From positions 56,205,658 through 56,269,657 of the forward strand of contig JAIOJX010000006.1 in assembly GCA_022376925.1 (NCBI GenBank): 64,000 nt of DNA. The letters are read 5' to 3'. A program made the translations under genes and the position numbers. Below the pieces are notes generated by a model that was given only the letters and a program-made list of their open reading frames with translations, had not been told where the DNA came from and did not search any database. Each line of letters begins with the position of its first letter. The stretch's first letter is position 1. The DNA is from Tragulus kanchil. Its lineage: Eukaryota > Chordata > Mammalia > Artiodactyla > Tragulidae. Shown here one piece after another: positions 12,028 to 24,030 of the stretch.

Positions 12028-13540
12028 AAACATTAGTATGAGTTTCATTGTTCTTTTAGAAATCGCATATGTTGATAGGTCAGTGGGGAGAGAAAAGACC
12101 ACTTATGTGAGAAATGTTTATTGACAACAAGCCCAGTGTATATCTCAGTCCTATAATACAAACCTATAATGCACATAATGCACTTATCATTGATAACAGT
12201 ACTATAATTTCATTACACATATATTTGTAAACTAAGTTATATTTGCAAATCCCAATTTTATCTAAACACAAGTCATAATAAAACCTGAAAACCTGATAGG
12301 GCCATTGAATTATAGCCACATTTCAAAAACGCCACAAATTCTCACAACCATATTAGTCATATTGATTTAATAATCAATTTCAAGGACAGTAATATTTTTG
12401 ATTTAATTAAATAGAAATTTTTATTTTCCCACTCTACTAACAAAGTAAATGGATCTGAGCATATTTAGAAAATATTTTATTCATACAATTTACATAATCA
12501 AGTTTACATGTGATTTCTCTGTCCCAGTAGATGTATACATGTAATTACTCTATCCCTATGGATTCCTGATGTAGTTTTCCAAAACAAGGGAAGTCATTAC
12601 TTTGTAATTACAGGTGAAATAGGTGATTTGTATCTTATTTCAAATGACACCAACCTCACTTAAATATGCCTTTCCTTACAGCAACAACTCCTTGGAGACT
12701 ACCGCTAGTATTAATTCTTGGGCTATTTCTCTATAGTTTCTTAATAGAACTAAAGAAACCAAAATGTAATCAATATAAGTCCTCAGATCTTTCAGTTTAC
12801 TTGCATTTAACACTTGCTCATTAAAATATCTAGGCTATTTTTATTGCTTCATGCAATCCCACAGGTATAAAAAGGTAATGGTGTAGGATATACATCCTGG
12901 AAGATTTTACAAAATATCCAGGAGATCTAGCTCATAAAAATAATAGAAGTTCTATTCACCATTTTAGTCTTGAATGTGGACACCTTTTAGCCCTTGCTAT
13001 CAAAATCATAAGTAAGGGTATAATTTCATTTTATTCCAGGAAAAGGATCAAGTAAGAAAGAGATGTCAAAATCAACATCATATTTTTTGGCCTGATCAGT
13101 TGAATAAATGGAGACAACATTTACTAAGACAGTGATTACTGAGTAAAGGAACATTTGGAAAGGGACTGGTGAATCAACAGCTGGTTTTTCTATGAACATT
13201 TAGGTCATTTATAGTTCAGGTTATTACAATTGATATTGCTGTAAGCTTTCTTTTACATATCTCCCGTGCACATAGGTAAGACTTACTCCATGGTATACAC
13301 ATAGGAGTAAAAGGGCTGAGTCCTAAGGTAATTGAGGCTTCAATTTTAATTTTAATTTTTTTCATGGAAATTTAGGACTTATGTGCACAAAGTACTCAAT
13401 AAGTAAGGCAAATATACCATTTGAAATATGTAGAGAGTTATATTTAGGCTATGCTTAGGTATATGTATTAAATGTGTGGTCATTTCAGTCAATTTAATCT
13501 CCTCTGATTCTGATTTCAATAAGCACTGTTAAATGACTAA
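12028..13540. other. Upstream spacer of the OR gene
   Basis: AT-rich sequence between the L1-A tail and the first copy of the OR start. From 12575 it is repeated at 13726 as part of duplication 2. It may hold the 5' exon or promoter of the OR gene, since OR genes often have untranslated upstream exons, but no site can be assigned by eye. Confidence 0.5.
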
Positions 13541-14877
13541 ATGGAGACTGCAAACCATACAACAGTGACAGAGTTCATTATTCCAGGATTAACAGATAAT
13601 GTGACACTATGTGCTATCTTTGTGATTTTTCTAGGAGTTTACATAGTTACCATAGTGGGAAACATCAGCATAATCATCTTAATCCGAAGTAGCCCCCAGC
13701 TTCACATGCCTATGTACCTTTTCCTTTTTCCAAAACAAGGGAAGTCATTACTTTGTAATTACAGGTGAAATAGGTGATTTGTATCTTATTTCAAATGACA
13801 CCAACCTCACTTAAATATGCCTTTCCTTACAGCAACAACTCCTTGGAGACTACCGCTAGTATTAATTCTTGGGCTATTTCTCTATAGTTTCTTAATAGAA
13901 CTAAAGAAACCAAAATGTAATCAATATAAGTCCTCAGATCTTTCAGTTTACTTGCATTTAACACTTGCTCATTAAAATATCTAGGCTATTTTTATTGCTT
14001 CATGCAATCCCACAGGTATAAAAAGGTAATGGTGTAGGATATACATCCTGGAAGATTTTACAAAATATCCAGGAGATCTAGCTCATAAAAATAATAGAAG
14101 TTCTATTCACCATTTTAGTCTTGAATGTGGACACCTTTTAGCCCTTGCTATCAAAATCATAAGTAAGGGTATAATTTCATTTTATTCCAGGAAAAGGATC
14201 AAGTAAGAAAGAGATGTCAAAATCAACATCATATTTTTTGGCCTGATCAGTTGAATAAATGGAGACAACATTTACTAAGACAGTGATTACTGAGTAAAGG
14301 AACATTTGGAAAGGGACTGGTGAATCAACAGCGGGTTTTTTCTATGAACATTTAGGTCATTTATAGTTCAGGTTATTACAATTGATATTGCTGTAAGCTT
14401 TCTTTTACATATCTCCCGTGCACATAGGTAAGACTTACTCCATGGTATACACATAGGAGTAAAAGGGCTGAGTCCTAAGGTAATTGAGGCTTCAATTTTA
14501 ATTTTAATTTTTTTCATGGAAATTTAGGACTTATGTGCACAAAGTACTCAATAAGTAAGGCAAATATACCATTTGAAATATGTAGAGAGTTATATTTAGG
14601 CTATGCTTAGGTATATGTATTAAATGTGTGGTCATTTCAGTCAATTTAATCTCCTCTGATTCTGATTTCAATAAGCACTGTTAAATGACTAAATGGAGAC
14701 TGCAAACCATACAACAGTGACAGAGTTCATTATTCCAGGATTAACAGATAATGTGACACTATGTGCTATCTTTGTGATTTTTCTAGGAGTTTACATAGTT
14801 ACCATAGTGGGAAACATCAGCATAATCATCTTAATCCGAAGTAGCCCCCAGCTTCACATGCCTATGTACCTTTTCCT
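12575..14877 (+). repeat. Direct duplication 2 (offset 1151-1152): 12575-13725 and 13726-14877
   Basis: The OR upstream region plus the first 62 OR codons are present twice. The copies differ by very few bases (ctggtttttc at 13181-13190, cgggttttttc at 14332-14342). The junction is seamless over ttttcc: the first copy breaks off inside the OR coding region at 13725, and the second runs on through the complete gene. Confidence 0.95.
13541..13768 (+). pseudogene. Truncated duplicate of the OR 5' end (likely assembly artefact)
   Basis: The first 62 residues (METANHTTVTEFIIPGLTDN through PMYLFL) are identical to the OR starting at 14693. The frame then runs into the junction at 13725 and into non-coding upstream sequence, ending after 75 residues. 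Only TM1 and part of the first intracellular loop are encoded, so it cannot be a receptor. Because the break coincides with the junction of duplication 2, I do not regard it as a separate locus. Confidence 0.85.
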
Positions 14878-15640
14878 CAGCCATTTGGCCTTTGTGGACA
14901 TTGGGTATTCCACATCAGTCACACCAATCATGCTGATGGGCTTCTTAAAAGAGAGAACTGCCATCCCAGTCACTGGCTGTATAGTCCAGCTTGCATCTGA
15001 TGTTGCCTTTGGGACTACAGAGTGTTTCCTACTGGCTACCATGGCCTATGATTGCTATGTGGCCATTTGCTTTCCACTGCCCAACTCCACCCAGATGTCC
15101 CCAGTGCTCTGCCTCCTCCTGTTGGGAGCTTCTTACTTGGGTGGTTGCATGAATGCTTCATCATTTACGGGCTGTTTGATGAATCTCTCCTTTTGTGGAC
15201 CAAATAAAATCAACCATTTTTTCTGTGACCTCTTCCCACTCTTGAAGCTTTCTTGTGGGCATGTTTATATTGCTGAGATATCTCCTGCCATCTCCTCTGC
15301 ATCAGTTCTCATAAGCACACTGTATACCATAATTGTGTCCTACAGTTACATCCTCTACTCAATCCTGAAGATGCGCTCCATGGAGGGGAGGAAGAAGGCC
15401 TATACCTGCACCTCCCACCTCATCGCTGTCACTTTGTTTTATGGGACGGTCTTATTTGTTTATGTGATGCCCAAATCAAGCTATTCAGCTGATCAGGTAA
15501 AAGTGGCATCTGTAATCTACACAGTGGTGGCCCCCATGTTGAACCACCTCATCTATATTCTGAGGAACAAGGAGGTGAAAGAAGCTATGAGAAAACTAAT
15601 GGTTAGAACACATGTGTTTTTCTGCATCAAATCGATATAA
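14693..15640 (+). CDS. Olfactory receptor, family 5 (5P-like), intact frame with altered signature motifs
   Basis: A single-exon frame of 315 residues, the usual OR length. It would be a seven-transmembrane odorant receptor coupling to the olfactory G protein. An N-glycosylation sequon NHT lies at 5-7. TM1 carries the GN motif at 40-41, PMY is at 57-59, and conserved cysteines are at 96, 168, 178 and 188. The SHL block of ICL3/TM6 is at 241-243, and [13 protein letters not shown] closes the tail. Odd points: DRY in TM3 reads DCY (Cys121, TGC, a C-to-T change of CGC). TM7 NPLIY reads NHLIY (His285). KAFSTC is one codon short (KAYTC, 235-239). PLLYS reads PLPNS (128-132). Both DRY Arg and NPxxY Pro are central to GPCR activation, so the receptor may be non-functional despite the open frame. 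The start is chosen because METANHTTVTEF matches the family N-terminus. Family from remembered motifs; subfamily tentative. Confidence 0.88.
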   Translation: METANHTTVTEFIIPGLTDNVTLCAIFVIFLGVYIVTIVGNISIIILIRSSPQLHMPMYLFLSHLAFVDIGYSTSVTPIMLMGFLKERTAIPVTGCIVQLASDVAFGTTECFLLATMAYDCYVAICFPLPNSTQMSPVLCLLLLGASYLGGCMNASSFTGCLMNLSFCGPNKINHFFCDLFPLLKLSCGHVYIAEISPAISSASVLISTLYTIIVSYSYILYSILKMRSMEGRKKAYTCTSHLIAVTLFYGTVLFVYVMPKSSYSADQVKVASVIYTVVAPMLNHLIYILRNKEVKEAMRKLMVRTHVFFCIKSI

Positions 15641-15678
15641 ATCTATAGATAACAAACTACTAACTTGGGGGACATTAT

Positions 15679-15723
<45 letters not shown>

Positions 15724-15756
15724 TATATACATATACATATATATATATATATATAA
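15679..15756. repeat. (TA)n dinucleotide microsatellite
   Basis: About 78 bp of nearly pure TA/AT with a few C interruptions (tacata), 39 bp after the OR stop codon and immediately left of a SINE tail. Frames through it give Tyr/Ile repeats that are not genes. Confidence 0.95.
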
Positions 15757-15759
15757 ATT

Positions 15760-16021
15760 TTGTCCTTCTTTTACTGGTTTTTTTATCCATTTATTTTTCA
15801 TCCACCTTTGTTCTTTGGTCTGTGTGGGCCCCCCATCACAGTGACCTTTCTTGGTGCAGAGATCCAGTTCTGGGCACATGCACCCCAGAGTGCTGGCTCA
15901 TAATTGGACACACCAGTCCAGCTGTTCCATGGCACATGGGATCTTGCCATGCCAGGGATCAAACTGGTGCCCCTTGCACTGCAAGGTGGACTATCTACCC
16001 ACTGGGCCACCAGGGAAGCCC
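15760..16021 (-). mobile_element. CHR-type tRNA-derived SINE (short form)
   Basis: Reverse complement of the family. The tRNA head is at 15990-16021, and the body includes ggacacaccagtccagctgt (about 15907-15926). It lacks the C-rich 3' extension of the long form and ends directly in an A-rich tail (seen as ttttttatccatttattttt). More diverged than the long-form copies. The left flank is the TA microsatellite, which blurs any target duplication (attgatatat / attgctagat). Confidence 0.9.
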
Positions 16022-19000
16022 ATTGCTAGATATTTATAAGGAATTTTATCATGACTGAGCAACTAACAAACATACATCACTAACTTTATCACTTTATAGT
16101 GAGAAGCTCCTGTAAATATAAAAATCCAACATTTATTTCCATGTATAAAGTTAAACGTATAATTAACATGGATGTCTGCTTGGTCAAAATTAAATATGGA
16201 TTATTTAAGTTAAGAACATCTTTAGAAACTAATTTCTACTTAAAATCCCATTTGCCAATAATAGAAGCCTATTTAAATGGAGAGAGGCCTCAAAGATCAA
16301 ATTTAATTGTATACTATTTTGTAAAATAACATCTGGGAAAGAAACTTCTCCCCAACAATGCAATAGATGGCAATATTGACAAGTCAGCAGTTTTGGGTAG
16401 TTCCTTTACTGCTCTGCCTTGGTAAATGAACTTTTGGAAACATTGTTAGTGTCTCAGAAAAGCGTTTGCTTATTTTTACTTTTCTTAAGCCAGAGCAAAG
16501 ATCATGACTCCTCTGTTTGACAAGTAAGAAATCCAACTTAGGTTTCACAGAGGAAATGCTTTAAGTTTCAGCTGACTTTTCTCATAGCCTGTTTTACCAG
16601 TAACATTTCTTTGGAATGGGTGACCAGGTTGTTGGGACTTTAATGACAGTTAATAGATAGGTAATATGAAACTATGGTTTAGGCAAAGAATATCTGCCAC
16701 CTATTTTGTACCATTACTTAAGGAGGTGTCCACCTGTCACTACTTCCATTTCCCTTTTTGAAGGAGGTTATGAGCCAGTTTGATTATGGCATCTGCCTCT
16801 GAATTGATTCCTTTCCTTTCTACTCCTTTTAAAATGACTCATGAAAAGTATTTTGACTAATATATTTTACTCCTAGCATATTTATAATGTCAGACATATT
16901 CTGAGGTAGTTGAAGGGATTGCATTACAACATGGCTTCCTATTCCTGAGTTTTTCACTGAGCAGATCAAGGAAACCTCTTTTCTGCCTGGAAGTCTCCCT
17001 GCAGGATTTCTCTGGTCCTGTTTCCCTATTCATGTCTCTTGCATAAGTTACAGGCCTATAATCCCACAAGTGCAGTAATTCTGGGGATGACACCAGCACA
17101 GACATAGCCCATGCAAAGATAGGATCTCAATGATGTGACTTCAGTCATGGAACAGGCCATCTTAAGAATTGTGGTGAGTCCTCTACACTCTGGTGGTTGA
17201 TATTTTTCATTGACTGTTTCTGGTAGTCCTCTTTACCTTTTCTGCATCCCTTGCTTTTCACCAAGGTTTACCCTTAGCCTTCTGCCCTTCTCTACATCAC
17301 CCATGGTCTCCTTGGGTGACCTCATCTTCGCCCATAAGCTCACCTGCCACCTGTGTGTGACAGTCTCCCTATTTTCAAATACATCCTTTCTTGGAGGAGC
17401 AATGAACTTCTTCTCTGGCCTTTTCCCCAAGACTCTGAAACTCAGTGTTCCCTCACTGCTCTGCCTTGGTAAATGAACTTTTGGAAACATTGTTAGTGTC
17501 TCAGAAAAGCGTTTGCTTATTTTTACTTTTCTTAAGCCAGAGCAAAGATCATGACTCCTCTGTTTGACAAGTAAGAAATCCAACTTAGGTTTCACAGAGG
17601 AAATGCTTTAAGTTTCAGCTGACTTTTCTCATAGCCTGTTTTACCAGTAACATTTCTTTGGAATGGGTGACCAGGTTGTTGGGACTTTAATGACAGTTAA
17701 TAGATAGGTAATATGAAACTATGGTTTAGGCAAAGAATATCTGCCACCTATTTTGTACCATTACTTAAGGAGGTGTCCACCTGTCACTACTTCCATTTCC
17801 CTTTTTGAAGGAGGTTATGAGCCAGTTTGATTATGGCATCTGCCTCTGAATTGATTCCTTTCCTTTCTACTCCTTTTAAAATGACTCATGAAAAGTATTT
17901 TGACTAATATATTTTACTCCTAGCATATTTATAATGTCAGACATATTCTGAGGTAGTTGAAGGGATTGCATTACAACATGGCTTCCTATTCCTGAGTTTT
18001 TCACTGAGCAGATCAAGGAAACCTCTTTTCTGCCTGGAAGTCTCCCTGCAGGATTTCTCTGGTCCTGTTTCCCTATTCATGTCTCTTGCATAAGTTACAG
18101 GCCTATAATCCCACAAGTGCAGTAATTCTGGGGATGACACCAGCACAGACATAGCCCATGCAAAGATAGGATCTCAATGATGTGACTTCAGTCATGGAAC
18201 AGGCCATCTTAAGAATTGTGGTGAGTCCTCTACACTCTGGTGGTTGATATTTTTCATTGACTGTTTCTGGTAGTCCTCTTTACCTTTTCTGCATCCCTTG
18301 CTTTTCACCAAGGTTTACCCTTAGCCTTCTGCCCTTCTCTACATCACCCATGGTCTCCTTGGGTGACCTCATCTTCGCCCATAAGCTCACCTGCCACCTG
18401 TGTGTGACAGTCTCCCTATTTTCAAATACATCCTTTCTTGGAGGAGCAATGAACTTCTTCTCTGGCCTTTTCCCCAAGACTCTGAAACTCAGTGTTCCCT
18501 CACTGACTTTTTTATATTTCTCACCAAACTATTCCTTCTCCTTTGTTTCTTTCTCAATAAATGGCAATTCTTTTAGAGGTTTAATACTTCAACAAATTTG
18601 GGGTGACCTTGATTGCACACCCACCCAAATGGTTTTCTCTCCTCCATCTCTTTCCTTCTACATATCACACGATGACCTCTTCCCTCTCTAAGTTTCTTTG
18701 GATAGACACTTAAACAATCCCTGATATATTATAATAAATCCATGCAGAGAAGGCTTCCTTAACATTTCCATTCTAGGAGAATTCAAATAATACAGTCATT
18801 CATATGAAGGGAGTACAGTGTGGCACTGTTAAAATCTTCGTTGGAGAGACTTATACATTGACACTCATCTTTTGCTCCCAAGTTCTAAATCGGCTGAGGA
18901 AATGCCAAAAAGAGAAGATATATGAGAGAGCAAAATATTATCTGTGAAAGAGTTGATATTAGAGAAAGGGGCACATATTTATGGGCACATATATTTCTGT

Positions 19001-19174
19001 GTCCTGAATCCCAGAATTTGACCCTCTTTCCCTCTCTCATTGGCAGTAATGGAAACAATTAGATATCCCCAATGAGTTTAGGCTTTTACCCATCAGCTTA
19101 CAGCATAGCTAAGGGCAGCCAAGAATGCTGAAGACAAGCTCAGTTGAAAAAGACAGGATGAAGAAGGGCTGAAA
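16022..19174. other. Spacer, nothing recognised beyond duplications 3 and 4
   Basis: No repeat family or conserved coding motif recognised. The frames at 17210, 18257 and 19385 (a 144-residue frame starting MTVSGSPLYLFC) are copies of one another created by duplications 3 and 4. They show low-complexity Ser/Phe/Leu composition with no domain and are treated as chance. Confidence 0.55.
16408..18505 (+). repeat. Direct duplication 3 (offset 1047): 16408-17458 and 17455-18505
   Basis: Spacer repeated head to tail with near identity, joined over the 4-bp microhomology ACTG. Shortest unit of the set. Confidence 0.95.
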
Positions 19175-20389
19175 TGATTATGGGCTTAACTGTGTTCCTC
19201 CAAAATTCGTATGTTCAATTCTAGCCACCAGTACCTAATAATGTAACCTTGTCTGCAAATAAAAATGGATGCCCCCAAATAGCCCATGCAAAGATAGGAT
19301 CTCAATGATGTGACTTCAGTCATGGAACAGGCCATCTTAAGAATTGTGGTGAGTCCTCTACACTCTGGTGGTTGATATTTTTCATTGACTGTTTCTGGTA
19401 GTCCTCTTTACCTTTTCTGCATCCCTTGCTTTTCACCAAGGTTTACCCTTAGCCTTCTGCCCTTCTCTACATCACCCATGGTCTCCTTGGGTGACCTCAT
19501 CTTCGCCCATAAGCTCACCTGCCACCTGTGTGTGACAGTCTCCCTATTTTCAAATACATCCTTTCTTGGAGGAGCAATGAACTTCTTCTCTGGCCTTTTC
19601 CCCAAGACTCTGAAACTCAGTGTTCCCTCACTGACTTTTTTATATTTCTCACCAAACTATTCCTTCTCCTTTGTTTCTTTCTCAATAAATGGCAATTCTT
19701 TTAGAGGTTTAATACTTCAACAAATTTGGGGTGACCTTGATTGCACACCCACCCAAATGGTTTTCTCTCCTCCATCTCTTTCCTTCTACATATCACACGA
19801 TGACCTCTTCCCTCTCTAAGTTTCTTTGGATAGACACTTAAACAATCCCTGATATATTATAATAAATCCATGCAGAGAAGGCTTCCTTAACATTTCCATT
19901 CTAGGAGAATTCAAATAATACAGTCATTCATATGAAGGGAGTACAGTGTGGCACTGTTAAAATCTTCGTTGGAGAGACTTATACATTGACACTCATCTTT
20001 TGCTCCCAAGTTCTAAATCGGCTGAGGAAATGCCAAAAAGAGAAGATATATGAGAGAGCAAAATATTATCTGTGAAAGAGTTGATATTAGAGAAAGGGGC
20101 ACATATTTATGGGCACATATATTTCTGTGTCCTGAATCCCAGAATTTGACCCTCTTTCCCTCTCTCATTGGCAGTAATGGAAACAATTAGATATCCCCAA
20201 TGAGTTTAGGCTTTTACCCATCAGCTTACAGCATAGCTAAGGGCAGCCAAGAATGCTGAAGACAAGCTCAGTTGAAAAAGACAGGATGAAGAAGGGCTGA
20301 AATGATTATGGGCTTAACTGTGTTCCTCCAAAATTCGTATGTTCAATTCTAGCCACCAGTACCTAATAATGTAACCTTGTCTGCAAATA
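18151..20389 (+). repeat. Direct duplication 4 (offset 1128): 18151-19261 and 19279-20389
   Basis: Joined through 17 bp of filler (19262-19278) absent from either parent flank. Its first copy overlaps the second copy of duplication 3, so the segment around 17110-17450 exists three times (about 17110, 18157 and 19285). Confidence 0.95.
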
Positions 20390-21090
20390 GGGTTGTTTCA
20401 GGTGTTGTTAAGATGAAGTCATATTGGAGTAGACTGGGCTTCTAACCCAATCTGATTGGTATCCTTATTTTAATTTTTATTATTATTATTTTTTAAAGAT
20501 TTGTTTATTTATTTATTTTGGGCGGGAGTCGGGTTGGGGAGGGAGGGAAGGGGGCGGGCCACTTCTATTGGTCTTTCATTTCTCTGTTTTCATCCGTCTT
20601 TGTTCTTTGGCTCCTGTGGGCCTCCCATCGCAGTGGAGCACTGGCTCTGGGCGCATGCGCTCCAGAACTCCAGCGCGGTAATTGGACACATCAGTCCAGC
20701 TGCTCCGCGGCACGTGGGATCTTCTCAGGCCAGGGATCGAACCGGGGCCCCTTGCACTGCAAGGTGGTGTCCTTACCCACTGGACCACCAGGGGAAGCCC
20801 AGTATCCTTATTTTAAGAAGCACAATTTGGACACAGACAACACAGAGAATGTCATGTGGAGATAAAGGCAGAAATATGAGTTATGTTTTTGCAAGTTAAG
20901 GAACTTCAGAGATTGCCAGAAAACTACCAGAAGCTAATGGAGCAGAGCCCATGGTGCTGGAATCATCATGACAACACCATCATCTTGGACCTCTAGCTTC
21001 CAGAATTGTGAGACAGTATATTTCTGTTGTTTAAGTCACCTCATTTGTGGTACTTTTGTTATGGCTGCCATCACAAATAAGTGCAATTGC
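20290..21090 (+). mobile_element. MaLR/MLT1-type LTR (ERVL-MaLR), split by a SINE
   Basis: Old solo LTR-like sequence. The left block (tgtgttcctccaaaattcgt at 20321) and the right block (cttccagaattgtgagacag at 20997, ttctgttgtttaagtcacc at 21023, tttgttatggctgccatcac at 21055) match the remembered MLT1 consensus order. The SINE at 20474-20801 interrupts it. A partial duplicate of the left edge lies at about 19175-19261 as part of duplication 4. No retroviral coding sequence adjoins it. Confidence 0.7.
20474..20801 (-). mobile_element. CHR-type tRNA-derived SINE (long form) inside MaLR LTR
   Basis: Reverse complement of the family with the G-rich strand of the 3' extension (ggcgggagtcgggttgggga at 20522) and an A-rich tail. 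A perfect 15-bp target duplication GTATCCTTATTTTAA lies at 20459-20473 and 20802-20816. A roughly 10-bp deletion of the body (cccatcgcagtggagcactg at 20625) distinguishes it from other copies. Confidence 0.96.
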
Positions 21091-21094
21091 ATAT

Positions 21095-24030
21095 CTAGTT
21101 TTTCCTTCAAATATTACCGTCAGCTAATTTACTCTTAGAGGAAGAGGAAGCGAAGGCTTAGATGCTAGGAGTGTTATGGTAGTGATATCTCCCCAAAAGT
21201 AAGGGAAAGAATGTCAGGAATGGTACAAAGCATCTTCCCTAAACAGTGTGTCAAAAACTAAGGATCAAGGACATCCCTGTGGGAACAATAAAAAGCTCCT
21301 TTTGTAAGATTTTTTTGGGAAATATTGTTGCTTACTATGGGTTGTAGATTGTTGCATATTAGTAAGGAGGCAGGATTTGAACTTGGAGAAATTTTAAAAG
21401 ACCCTGAACTGATATGTTATTAAAAGATTCTTAGTCTTATGAAGTTACTGACATTTCCCAGATTCTGTAAAACACTTGCTTGTAGTGGAGTGTTGGAGAA
21501 GATAGGAAGCAAAGGAACAAGAGGTAATTTCTTAGGGGTGAGGAACTCATTGTATGCTGTGATTGGGGTTGTGATTTTACAATTGTATATATTTTTCAAA
21601 TGTCATCAAACTGTATACCTAAATTTGCATTTGTATATTTAACTTCAATAATAAAGTTGCTATTGTAGAAGGTTCTACAAGAGTGTACCCTATTTCTTGT
21701 TTTTTTTTTTTTTAATTAAAACCAACTTTTAGATGGCGAGAGTTACATAGCACGCAAACCTAGACCCAAGTTACCCCCTGCATGAGTGCCTCTGCCATGC
21801 AGCTGGTCACCCCACTCCCAACAGCTTCCCAAAGCCCAGAGTAGCCATGTCCTGTTTTTCCTGTTTTAATTTGAGGCCACTGGAAGTTGTGAGACCGTAT
21901 CATTGTCTACCTACTTATGTAGGCCAATTGAATTTCTCAATTATTTCTCAAAGCTATTCCCTCATCTAGGGTACCTCCTCTGCTCTTCTATATATTTATT
22001 TTTTTGTACTCTTTATTTGTACTCTTACATTAATTTTACTTATACTTTTAAAAACGTTATTATTTCCTTTTTTAATGCAAGTTTGCTGTTGATGAATTTT
22101 AACAGATTTTATCATACAAAGATCCTTATTGAAACTTCATTTTTGAAAGAGATTTCTATTTTAGGTAGAATTCTAGGTTACCAATATAAAATCTTTGATC
22201 ACTTTTTTTTTTCTCTTTGAGCACTTTTAATATTTAATTTTCTTGCTTCCATCATTATTTTCCCAAACTCAGGTATTAGTCTTTTGATTTATTTTCCTTT
22301 TTATTGTTTGAAGGAAATATGTTTTTATTCCCCCTCTGAAAGTTTTGATCATTTTTCTCTTGCTTTGGGCTTCCTGAAGTCTTTTTAAGATTTCCTTAAG
22401 TGTTATTGTTATTATCATGTTTGGAATCTGCAAATTTCCTTGAATTTGTAGCTCATCATCATTCATCAACTTGAAAAATTTTATCACTGAATATTCTTCA
22501 TAAATTTATCTACTTTTTAAAAAGAATTTGTTACAAATAATGTTTTATCTTTCCATAATTTCTTATAAAGATCTCATCCCTTTTGCATTTTTGATGATTC
22601 TTTTCTTTATCTTGTAATTTGTATGTTTTTTTTACTTTAGGGGTGAGGAACTCATTGTATGCTGTGATTGGGGTTGTGATTTTACAATTGTATATATTTT
22701 TCAAATGTCATCAAACTGTATACCTAAATTTGCATTTGTATATTTAACTTCAATAATAAAGTTGCTATTGTAGAAGGTTCTACAAGAGTGTACCCTATTT
22801 CTTGTTTTTTTTTTTTTTTAATTAAAACCAACTTTTAGATGGCGAGAGTTACATAGCACGCAAACCTAGACCCAAGTTACCCCCTGCATGAGTGCCTCTG
22901 CCATGCAGCTGGTCACCCCAGTCCCAACAGCTTCCCAAAGCCCAGAGTAGCCATGTCCTGTTTTTCCTGTTTTAATTTGAGGCCACTGGAAGTTGTGAGA
23001 CCGTATCATTGTCTACCTACTTATGTAGGCCAATTGAATTTCTCAATTATTTCTCAAAGCTATTCCCTCATCTAGGGTACCTCCTCTGCTCTTCTATATA
23101 TTTATTTTTTTGTACTCTTTATTTGTACTCTTACATTAATTTTACTTATACTTTTAAAAACGTTATTATTTCCTTTTTTAATGCAAGTTTGCTGTTGATG
23201 AATTTTAACAGATTTTATCATACAAAGATCCTTATTGAAACTTCATTTTTGAAAGAGATTTCTATTTTAGGTAGAATTCTAGGTTACCAATATAAAATCT
23301 TTGATCACTTTTTTTTTTCTCTTTGAGCACTTTTAATATTTAATTTTCTTGCTTCCATCATTATTTTCCCAAACTCAGGTATTAGTCTTTTGATTTATTT
23401 TCCTTTTTATTGTTTGAAGGAAATATGTTTTTATTCCCCCTCTGAAAGTTTTGATCATTTTTCTCTTGCTTTGGGCTTCCTGAAGTCTTTTTAAGATTTC
23501 CTTAAGTGTTATTGTTATTATCATGTTTGGAATCTGCAAATTTCCTTGAATTTGTAGCTCATCATCATTCATCAACTTGAAAAATTTTATCACTGAATAT
23601 TCTTCATAAATTTATCTACTTTTTAAAAAGAATTTGTTACAAATAATGTTTTATCTTTCCATAATTTCTTATAAAGATCTCATCCCTTTTGCATTTTTGA
23701 TGATTCTTTTCTTTATCTTGTAATATGTATGTTTCTTATTAACTTACCTTTCAGTTTACTCATTATCTTTTCTGCTATGCCCAGTCTACTATTAACCCAT
23801 TAGCTGAGTTCTTAATTTAGTTTTTTGCTATTAAGATTTAAACTTGATTTTAAAAATTTCATTTAAGAAAAGGAAAAAAAGACTTTTTAGAGGCTCTGGA
23901 AGAGAAACTCTTCTTCCATAATATATTTACTCTTATTTCAGCAGGAAAATAAAGCACTATCCTTATTCTTTTGAGGAAATGAAAATCAAGTGTACAAAGG
24001 AGCAATTCACATAAAAAAGCACTGACATCA
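21095..24030. other. AT-rich spacer, partly an old L1-type 3' end
   Basis: The stretch 21540-21660 (ending in taacttcaataataaagttg) resembles old L1 3' termini; this is low confidence. The rest is unrecognised. A poly(T) run at about 21700-21712 differs in length by one base between the two copies of duplication 5. Confidence 0.45.
21532..23734 (+). repeat. Direct duplication 5 (offset 1105-1106): 21532-22630 and 22637-23734
   Basis: Near-identical AT-rich spacer. The end of copy 1 reads taatttgtatgttttttt, where copy 2 reads taatatgtatgtttctta, so discrepancy rises at the junction. Confidence 0.94.

Noticed and set aside
15596..16058. Tyr/Ile-repeat proteins around 15.6-16.0 kb
   Set aside because: Translation of the TA microsatellite and an antisense SINE; both strands give similar nonsense peptides.
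17210..19819. Repeated 144-residue frame MTVSGSPLYLFC, seen three times
   Set aside because: Triplication comes from duplications 3 and 4. The peptide has low-complexity Ser/Phe/Leu content, no motif, and a competing frame on the opposite strand.
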